In this document: piece after piece, positions 57,202 through 64,000 of the stretch
How the letters are laid out: every line of letters starts with the position of its first letter
Numbering within the stretch: position 1 is the first letter of the stretch
DNA from: Shewanella sp. OMA3-2
Lineage (GTDB): Bacteria > Pseudomonadota > Gammaproteobacteria > Enterobacterales > Shewanellaceae
DNA: 64,000 nucleotides
Reading direction: 5' to 3'
NCBI RefSeq assembly: GCF_021513195.1
Contig: NZ_CP090974.1
Span: forward strand, 2,678,001-2,742,000
Program-made: the position numbers and the translations under genes
Notes under the pieces: generated by a model
What the model saw: the letters and a program-made list of their open reading frames with translations, nothing else
Told to the model about the DNA's origin: nothing
Database searches by the model: none

Positions 57202-60200
57202 TTACTCACGTAACTCTTGTTCTAATTGCTTAGCAACCGTATCTGGAGAATGGCTATTTTTAGCAAACAAATTATAAGCCACCGGCACTACTATTAACGT
57301 AAAAAATGTCGCCAAAGTAATACCAGATAACACCACAACACCAATCACATAACGAGTTTCTGAGCCCGCACCAACCGCCATCACTAAAGGTAATGCGCCA
57401 GCAGCTGTTGTAATCCCAGTCATCAAAATAGGCCTTAAACGTTGGGTAGATGCTTGCAATATTGCTTCACTAAATGCCACACCTCTATCGCGTAACTGGT
57501 TAGCAAACTCGACAATGAGAATACCATTTTTAGCGGCTAAGCCTACCAGCATGATAATACCAATTTGACTATAAATATTGATACTCTGCCCGGTCAACCA
57601 CAACCCCAATAACGCACCTAAGGTGGCCAGCGGCACAGTTAACATGATAATCATTGGATGGATAAAGCTTTCAAATTGTGCCGCTAACACTAAAAACACA
57701 ATTCCTAACGCTAACAGGAAGACAAAGTTCATTGAACTGCCTGACTCTTGATAATCTAGAGACGGCCCTTTGTAACTCACAACGACTTCAGCAGGTAAAT
57801 AGGTTGCCGTTAAATCGTTAAGATAAGCAAGCGCTTCTCCCAAACTGTAATCCTCGGCTAGGTTAGCCTCAAGCGTGATTGACCTCATGCGATTATAACG
57901 ATTAAGTGAGCTAGCATCTGCGAACTCTTCAATTGTCACTAGGTTAGATAGTGGAATTAATTCATTAGTGCGCGCAGAGCGTACATAAAGGTTTTCCATA
58001 TCACTGGCTGTACTTTGGTTTTCTCGACTGCCTTCAATGATGACATCATATTCTTCACCATCACGCATAAAGGTAGTCACTAGCTTTGAACCTAACATAG
58101 CTTCTAGAGTACGGCCAATATGTGAAACAGATACGCCCAAATCGGCAGCTCTGACACGATCAATGATCACTCTTAGTTGAGGCTTGGTTTCCTGATAGTC
58201 ATGATCTAAGCCAATTAGCTTTGGATTGTCTTTGGCTTTTTCAAGAATAATGTCACGCCATTCGGCTAATTCCTCATAGCTAGGGCCGCCAAGCACAAAT
58301 TGAACTGGCTTGCCTACCCCACGACCAAATGCCTGGCGCATAATCGGAAATGCACGAATACCGGCTAAATCTGAAAGTCTGTTTCGAATATCAACAACAA
58401 TTTCATTAGCGCTTCGGCGTTGGCCCCAATCTTCAAGCACAATAATCGCCATGCCATTAGAGAAATCCGTTGCGGTGCCAAACCCCCGTGGCGCTCGAAT
58501 CAGCAGACGTTTAATGTCGCCACTGTCCACTAATGGCATTAAACGACCTTCAACTTCATCCATATATTCTTCAATATATTCAAAGCTTGCACCCTGTGGG
58601 CCATTCACCATTAAGAACATAGAACCGCGATCTTCTTGCGGGGCAAATTCTTGCGGCACTTTTTGCAACAGATACCCACTAATAACAAAAGAGATAAGCA
58701 CTAACACACTGACAAATATTGGCTTTTCAAATGCTTTAGCAAGAGTGGTTTTATACATAGATGATAAACGGTTCATCAGTTTATCAATTTTACGCACTAG
58801 CCATGAATCTTCGCTAGAAGGTTTAAGCAGCTTAGAACACATCATTGGGCTAAGAGTTAATGCAACGAGACTTGAGAAGATAACCGCGGCGCTCATGGTT
58901 ACCGCAAACTCTTTAAATAACTTGCCTAAGTCCCCTTCAAGGAAAGTAATTGGCATAAATACCGCGACGAGTACAAGGGTAGTTGCCACAACCGCAAAAG
59001 CCACTTCTCTACTGCCTAAATATGCCGCTTTTAGTGGCGAATCGCCCTCTTCTATTCTTCGGTGAATATTTTCTAGCATAACAATAGCATCATCAACGAC
59101 CATACCAATAGCAAGGATCATCGCGAGTAAAGTTAATAAGTTAATTGTATAACCAAGTGCATATAGCACTATAAATGTGGCTAATAATGATACCGGAACG
59201 GTAATGGCAGGGATAAGCATTGCTCTAACACTGCCTAGGAATAAATAAATCACAATGATGACTAATATCATCGCGATAAATAATGTTTGGTAGACCTCGT
59301 CAATTGAACGCTCAATAAAAACTGAGCTGTCATAAGAACGCTTGATTTCCATACCGGCTGGTAATGTCGGATTAAGTTGATCAACAAGTGCATTTGCAGC
59401 TCGGGCAACTTCTAGCGTATTTGCCGTTGATTGCTTACTGACACCAAGCCCAATCATTGCTTCTTTATTACCACGGAACACAATCCGCTCTTCTTCACTG
59501 CCAATCTCAACTCGAGCAACATCACCTAACTTAACTAAATAACCGTCTTCGCCTTGGGTAAGCACTAAATTGGCAAAGTCTTCTGGGGTGCGATAAGCAC
59601 GCTCCAATCTTACGGTGAAATGGCGGTCTTCAGACTCAATGGATCCGGCAGGAAACTCCACGTTTTCCGTTCTCAAGGCGTTTTCGATATCAGTTACTGT
59701 CAACTTTCGTGCAGCCAAAGCTTGTCTGTCTATCCATATGCGCATTGCATAGACTTTCCCACCACCTAAACGCAATGTTGACACACCATCAATGACAGAA
59801 AACCGATCAACTAAATATCGGTTGGCATAATCTGTCAACTGCAAAATATCCATTTGATCTGAGACTAAATTAAGCCACATGATCACTTCATCACTGCCAT
59901 TAGCCTTATAAATTGACGGTGAGTCGGCTTCTTCGGGTAACTGCTCTAGTAAGCCTGATATTCTATCTCGTACATCATTTGTTGCCGCTTCAATATCTCG
60001 GTCAATATCAAATTCAATTGTTACGCTAGATCGTCCATCAGAGCTTGAAGAACTAATATGACGAATGCCTTCCACGCCGCTGATTTGGTCTTCAATTAAT
60101 TGAGTGATTCGACTTTCGACCACAGAACTGCTGGCGCCGCGATAGCTGGTTTCAACAGATACGATTGGAGGGTCAATATTTGGATATTCACGTAAAGGTA

Positions 60201-60294
60201 ATTTATCAAATGACACCAAGCCTAGTACGATCAGTAATATACTGATAACTGAGGCAAAAACGGGACGTTTTACCGATAAATCCGTTAAGATCAT
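57202..60294 (-). CDS. RND-family multidrug efflux permease
   Basis: A 1030-residue inner-membrane proton-driven pump of the HAE1/AcrB type with twelve helices and two large periplasmic loops. It begins SVKRPVFASVISILLI. TM4 carries the proton-relay pair in GMVVDDAIVMLENI, and PMMCSKLLKP and the C-terminal GLAAKNGILIVEFAN are typical. It overlaps the adaptor gene by ATGA. No outer-membrane channel is nearby, so it probably uses a TolC encoded elsewhere. Substrates cannot be predicted. Confidence 0.94.
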   Translation of the reverse strand: MILTDLSVKRPVFASVISILLIVLGLVSFDKLPLREYPNIDPPIVSVETSYRGASSSVVESRITQLIEDQISGVEGIRHISSSSSDGRSSVTIEFDIDRDIEAATNDVRDRISGLLEQLPEEADSPSIYKANGSDEVIMWLNLVSDQMDILQLTDYANRYLVDRFSVIDGVSTLRLGGGKVYAMRIWIDRQALAARKLTVTDIENALRTENVEFPAGSIESEDRHFTVRLERAYRTPEDFANLVLTQGEDGYLVKLGDVARVEIGSEEERIVFRGNKEAMIGLGVSKQSTANTLEVARAANALVDQLNPTLPAGMEIKRSYDSSVFIERSIDEVYQTLFIAMILVIIVIYLFLGSVRAMLIPAITVPVSLLATFIVLYALGYTINLLTLLAMILAIGMVVDDAIVMLENIHRRIEEGDSPLKAAYLGSREVAFAVVATTLVLVAVFMPITFLEGDLGKLFKEFAVTMSAAVIFSSLVALTLSPMMCSKLLKPSSEDSWLVRKIDKLMNRLSSMYKTTLAKAFEKPIFVSVLVLISFVISGYLLQKVPQEFAPQEDRGSMFLMVNGPQGASFEYIEEYMDEVEGRLMPLVDSGDIKRLLIRAPRGFGTATDFSNGMAIIVLEDWGQRRSANEIVVDIRNRLSDLAGIRAFPIMRQAFGRGVGKPVQFVLGGPSYEELAEWRDIILEKAKDNPKLIGLDHDYQETKPQLRVIIDRVRAADLGVSVSHIGRTLEAMLGSKLVTTFMRDGEEYDVIIEGSRENQSTASDMENLYVRSARTNELIPLSNLVTIEEFADASSLNRYNRMRSITLEANLAEDYSLGEALAYLNDLTATYLPAEVVVSYKGPSLDYQESGSSMNFVFLLALGIVFLVLAAQFESFIHPMIIMLTVPLATLGALLGLWLTGQSINIYSQIGIIMLVGLAAKNGILIVEFANQLRDRGVAFSEAILQASTQRLRPILMTGITTAAGALPLVMAVGAGSETRYVIGVVVLSGITLATFFTLIVVPVAYNLFAKNSHSPDTVAKQLEQELRE

Positions 60295-61372
60295 GCTGCT
60301 GTCTCCGCCGAGTTAATATTGACGAAATTAAAGTTTTCAGCTTGCTGTAATTTGACTTTATCACCAGGTCGGACTTTTAAAATGCCGCGAATAATTACCT
60401 GTTGGTTTTCTGTTAGCCCTTCAGTAATTTCAACCCAACCGCGCATCCTAACGCCTAATTTGACCGGAATTTGAATCACTTCATCTTGCTCATTAGTGCT
60501 ATAGACATAATGCTTGTCTTGAATAGGAATAATGGCAGCCTCAGGTAGTAGCAGCCCTTGTCGACTTTGTTTAATCAGTTTCACCTTCATTAACATCCCG
60601 GCAGTAGTGCATAATCATCATTGGATAATACTGCCCTTACCACAACTGCACGGGTATCTGGATTAACTCGGCTATCAATGGAGGTCACGGTACCTAAGAA
60701 AATACGATCAGGAAAAGCAACTGCTTGCGCTTCCACTTGTTTACCTTGCTTTAGCTCTTGAATAAAACGCTCTGGAATAGAAAAATCGAGTTTAATTTTA
60801 CTGACATCATCCAGTGTTGTAATTTGCTCACCAGTTGAGACTAGGCCACCAAGACTAACCTGACGTAACCCTAATCGCCCAGAGAATGGCGCGGTAATTC
60901 TTCTATCAATTAATGCGGATGTTGCCAGCTCAATGTCGGCTCGAGATAAATCAATTAAACTTTGTAGCCTATCACGCTCAAGCTCTGCAATCGTTTTACT
61001 GGTGACCAATGAGCTGATTCGATCAAACTCTCTAAGGTGTTCACTCAACTTAACCTTAGCGACTTTAACTTTAGCTTGCTGTTCAGCATCTTGAAGCTGG
61101 ATTAATAAGTCATTTTTATTAACTAAATCACCGTCTTCAAAATTAACACTTGTGATCACTTCAGTAATTTTTGAGGTAACAATAATTGACTCGAAAGCTT
61201 TGCCCGTTCCTATTGCTTCTACTTCATCACGAATTTGCATCATTTTAGTGGTAGCAAATACCACATTAGGGATTGGCTTCTGGTGTTGAACTTTATTTTG
61301 TTTAGGCTGCATGAATTGGTAGCTATAAGCTGCAATGCCAACAACTGCGATTATTAATAATATTTTTTTCAT
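60291..61372 (-). pseudogene. RND periplasmic adaptor (membrane fusion protein), frameshifted
   Basis: This adaptor links the RND pump to an outer-membrane channel. The first frame has a membrane anchor (about 3-18), lipoyl halves around EVITSVNFEDGDLV and ITAPFSGRLGLRQVSLG, and stops after YALLPGC. The next frame continues MLMKVKLIKQSRQGLLLPEAAI and the membrane-proximal domain. Adding one G to the GGG at 60597-60599 gives LLPGMLMKV and a 360-residue protein of normal length. As given, the membrane-proximal domain is lost from the first product. Confidence 0.9.
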
Positions 61373-61741
61373 CAGTTAACCATTCTTTATCGGGATATTG
61401 TAATCATGCAATCAACTAACACTGGATAATATTTTTATGCAGTGTCAGATAAGTGTTGAGTGGAGTAATAGTGCAAACTATTGAAAATAGATCACTCATC
61501 ACTGCAATTATTTAATTAATTTTTCAGATATGAGTACTACATAAACCCAATGAGGTAAATTATTTGATAGTGATTTTACTCAGTTAGTTATTGCCTGCAA
61601 GCCGTTTTACCTTTCCTTACAAATTAGACACTTTAGACACATTTAGGAAATGAGTAATCGGGTTAACAGAACAACCTTGCTCCAAAAAAAAGATGCCAAT
61701 CGGCATCTTTTTTTCAGATAATAATAACTCAATATTAGCTA
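61373..61741. other. Intergenic region bamC / RND adaptor
   Basis: This 369-base AT-rich gap holds the upstream region of the RND operon and the bamC terminator. No regulator gene or clear operator was recognised. Confidence 0.55.
61685..61714 (-). terminator. bamC terminator
   Basis: A 13-bp stem (61685-61697 with 61702-61714), 4-nt loop and 7-base A/T runs, 27 bases past the bamC stop. Confidence 0.93.
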
Positions 61742-62842
61742 TTACCGAACTTTTCGATCCTCTTTCATCGCTTGATAGAGGCGCTCATAAACTTCTGCTA
61801 TGGCTTCTTTTTTAAGCGGTTCATCTGTTACATCATGCAGTAGGATTTTAGTTTCATCTTTGTTATCGGTTGTGCGCAATAACAATCGATAGTTACCTTT
61901 CTCTAATGTTAATTTCTCCTCACCCCATAATGAGCTCCAGAAACCACCACTTTCTTCTAAGTTAATATAAAATAAACCTTTGCTAACATCCATATCGACG
62001 ACATCGAAACCTAATTCAGGTAACACGATACGTAAGCGATCACGTGTCTTATTGAAGTCAGCTTTTGCAAGCCAATATGATTCTGCGCCTGCACCTGCTT
62101 CAACAAGATCAATTTCTATTCCTAAACTTTGCTCAATACGTGCGGCTTGCAGAGTACGTTCACGTTCAACACCCATGTATGACACGGTATTATTTAGCAT
62201 ATCAATGGTATAACGACGTTTATCATCGCCCGTCAAGAATATATCTTGCAGATCTTCATCAAAATACTCTTCGTGTTCAACTAGGCTAATAGCAACATCC
62301 CCCGTTCTACCGTGGGGTTTAACATTGATATCAAACTGATAACGTTGGCGCAGCAAATACACTTTATCATTGCCAAACCAACTTGTTTCTAACACGTCTT
62401 GGCTGTCTATCCAGTCGGTTTCAACAACCCCCGTATTAAAGTTTTCTGTACGCTTAGCAATGTTGTTTTTAGCTAAATAGCCATTAATAACATTAAATAT
62501 CTCTTGTTTTAAGTCGGTTGAATTATCAACTGACTCAATGATAATTTTAATATTATTGCTACTTTCTTCAACATGAGTACCTTCAGCCATTGCAATAATC
62601 TGCAATGGTGGACGAATATCTAATCGCTTACCAACAATAGTGGTATCAACTTTACTACTGACATTAGGTATATCGTACTCTTTGCTGTAATTAGGTTGCT
62701 TTAATCCAGACGGGATCTTCAACAATGCGGCCGATTGAGTTTGAACATACTCTTCATTACCATTAGCTTGGCGACGATCTATAGCCGTACTACAGGCTGC
62801 AAGCGTGGTTATCAGTAATAGAGGGGTGACTTTTTTAAACAT
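61742..62842 (-). CDS. bamC: Outer-membrane assembly lipoprotein BamC
   Basis: A 366-residue BAM-complex lipoprotein (NlpB). Residues 1-17 form a lipoprotein signal with lipobox LAAC (C17). An unstructured stretch with LLKIPSGLKQPNYSKEYDIP-like sequence (key residues IPxGL...Y.IP, about 41-61) binds BamD in relatives. Two helix-grip domains follow. It starts three bases after dapA, the conserved dapA-bamC order, so the two are one transcript. Confidence 0.93.
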   Translation of the reverse strand: MFKKVTPLLLITTLAACSTAIDRRQANGNEEYVQTQSAALLKIPSGLKQPNYSKEYDIPNVSSKVDTTIVGKRLDIRPPLQIIAMAEGTHVEESSNNIKIIIESVDNSTDLKQEIFNVINGYLAKNNIAKRTENFNTGVVETDWIDSQDVLETSWFGNDKVYLLRQRYQFDINVKPHGRTGDVAISLVEHEEYFDEDLQDIFLTGDDKRRYTIDMLNNTVSYMGVERERTLQAARIEQSLGIEIDLVEAGAGAESYWLAKADFNKTRDRLRIVLPELGFDVVDMDVSKGLFYINLEESGGFWSSLWGEEKLTLEKGNYRLLLRTTDNKDETKILLHDVTDEPLKKEAIAEVYERLYQAMKEDRKVR

Positions 62843-62845
62843 GTA

Positions 62846-63730
62846 TTATTGCACCTTAATTTGCGCTTTTTTCATAGACTCGAGTAACAGACCATGAAAC
62901 TGCTCAGAAAGTTCAGTTAATGGCAAACGAATATGTCCGTGGGTAATAAGTCCCATACGATGAACAGCCCATTTAACTGGGATAGGGTTTGCTTCACAAA
63001 ATAATGAACTGTATAAGCTACGTAGTGGTTCATCTATTTCAGCAGCCAGTTGAGTATTTCCCGCCAAAGCGGCATCACACATAGCCTTAAACGCATGGGG
63101 AACAATGTTATTCGCAACCGAAATAACCCCATTACCACCTGCGAGTAAAAACTCGCGAGCAGTCGCATCATCACCACTGTATAAAATAAAATCATCGCCA
63201 CATAATTGACGTAACAAAGCAACACGGCTGACATCACCAGTCGCTTCTTTTACGCCTATAATATTGCTCACAGTACATAGCTCAGCAACCGTTTCCGGTT
63301 TCATGTCTACTGCGGTACGTCCAGGAACGTTATACAGAATTTGTGGAATATCTGTACTGGCTGCAATGGCTTTATAATGTGCAATAAGGCCTTTAGGTGT
63401 TGGCTTGTTATAATAAGGTGTAACACCCAACATGGCACTGATGCCTGAATTTTGCATGCCTTTAGTCAGCTCGATGGCTTCAGCAGTTGCATTTGCGCCA
63501 TTACCACCAATAATAGGCACTCGTCCGGCGGCAAATTTTACGGTTTGGTTAACAACCGCAATATGTTCTTTCATTGGTAACGTAGCTGATTCGCCAGTTG
63601 TACCAACGGCAACAATGGCATCGGTGCCTTGATTAATATGAAAATCTACCAGTCTTTCAAGACTCGCATAATCTATTGTGCCATCACTATTCATTGGTGT
63701 GATTAAGGCTACGATGCTTCCGTTTATCAT
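62846..63730 (-). CDS. dapA: 4-hydroxy-tetrahydrodipicolinate synthase
   Basis: A 294-residue enzyme condensing pyruvate and aspartate semialdehyde, the first committed step to lysine and diaminopimelate. Active-site residues are T44/T45 (GTTGES), Y133 and R138 (YNVPGRT) and Schiff-base K161 (GVKEATGD). GGGGAA precedes the ATG. It is the first gene of dapA-bamC. Confidence 0.97.
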   Translation of the reverse strand: MINGSIVALITPMNSDGTIDYASLERLVDFHINQGTDAIVAVGTTGESATLPMKEHIAVVNQTVKFAAGRVPIIGGNGANATAEAIELTKGMQNSGISAMLGVTPYYNKPTPKGLIAHYKAIAASTDIPQILYNVPGRTAVDMKPETVAELCTVSNIIGVKEATGDVSRVALLRQLCGDDFILYSGDDATAREFLLAGGNGVISVANNIVPHAFKAMCDAALAGNTQLAAEIDEPLRSLYSSLFCEANPIPVKWAVHRMGLITHGHIRLPLTELSEQFHGLLLESMKKAQIKVQ

Positions 63731-64000
63731 CTATATTCCCCAAGTTTTCAGGATTTGCTATGTTACTGATGCTATCAACTAATGACAAGCATTAGCAGTG
63801 TTCAAATCAAAATTACCCGAAAAAGCCATTTCACCTGGATTCGGCATAAAGTAACCACATTTTATGCTTTCTAGCGCAGAGATTACACATTCTTGATCGT
63901 TTTTTTAGGTATCCACCCTTCAGCTGATTAAAATTACACCAATTACACTCGGTAATTTTTTTATTCTATCGTTTAAAGGGGGTTTGTTACGATGATATGA
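63731..64000. other. Region upstream of dapA
   Basis: These 270 bases hold the dapA promoter region. Near the edge, an AAAGGGGG stretch (about 63975-63982) looks like a ribosome site for a plus-strand gene, but the nearest ATG (63992) meets a stop two codons later. The gene, if present, begins at or past the window edge. Confidence 0.4.

Noticed and set aside
58310..59065. 251-codon plus-strand open frame opposite the RND permease
   Set aside because: It lies wholly antisense to a well-conserved RND gene, with no ribosome site or recognisable domain.

Overview
The window looks like a chromosomal segment of a marine gammaproteobacterium, almost certainly Shewanella. The evidence is the divergent zwf-pgl-edd-eda / hexR-pykA Entner-Doudoroff block with HexR-like boxes, a VC2046/SO_2500-family protein, a rhombosortase, two membrane-anchored FadE-type acyl-CoA dehydrogenases with a PsrA-like TetR regulator, a triple tRNA-Tyr array, and moderate to low G+C. 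The genus is inferred from gene content and order recalled from the family, not from a database search.

Layout. (1) 1-8.2 kb: a minus-strand signalling pair (EAL response regulator followed by the start of a dCache-type sensor), an amidase with agmatine deiminase, an orphan PspB-like membrane protein and a RhlE-type helicase. (2) 8.25-19.64 kb: a metal-resistance block. It holds a DmeF-like CDF exporter with a MarR regulator, then a long minus-strand copper set: MerR/CueR-type regulator, CopA P-type ATPase, cupredoxin, Cys/Met-rich exported protein, DUF411, multicopper oxidase CopA, CopB, CopC, CopD and an NTF2-like exported protein. The block is bracketed by two directly repeated 41-nt copies of a tRNA-Ser 3' flank, which suggests a genomic island. 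(3) 19.6-26.4 kb: tRNA-Ser, MarC, an S9 peptidase, class I fumarase and PabB. (4) 26.5-34.2 kb: eda, edd, pgl and zwf, divergent from hexR and pykA. (5) 34.2-45.7 kb: a GGDEF protein, FadE plus its PsrA-like repressor, an M2 peptidase, a decayed smrA, a YchJ-type SEC-C protein, a GGDEF/EAL protein and small conserved proteins. (6) 45.8-57.1 kb: three tRNA-Tyr genes, a cysteine-synthase-like PLP enzyme, queE/queC, rhombosortase, a PAQR/hemolysin III protein, an ATL protein, a DUF3108 protein, a class II amidotransferase, a second FadE and a thioesterase. (7) 57.2-64 kb: an RND pump with its adaptor, bamC and dapA.

Functional links. The ED genes convert glucose-6-phosphate to pyruvate and glyceraldehyde-3-phosphate, with HexR as the shared regulator and pyruvate kinase below them. 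The two FadE genes carry near-identical 22-bp dyads upstream, so the TetR protein beside the first probably controls both. The copper genes combine cytosolic export (P-ATPase) with periplasmic oxidation and binding (CopA/B/C/D, DUF411, cupredoxin), under a MerR-type promoter with the diagnostic 19-bp spacer.

A pervasive oddity is that five otherwise intact genes (multicopper oxidase copA, edd, a GGDEF protein, rhombosortase and the RND adaptor) are each split by exactly one missing base, at or beside a short homopolymer. Restoring one base rebuilds a full-length protein every time. The simplest reading is sequencing or assembly under-calling rather than five real mutations, but slippage in the T8 tract of the GGDEF gene could be biological. 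By contrast, smrA carries several lesions and is a genuine relic.
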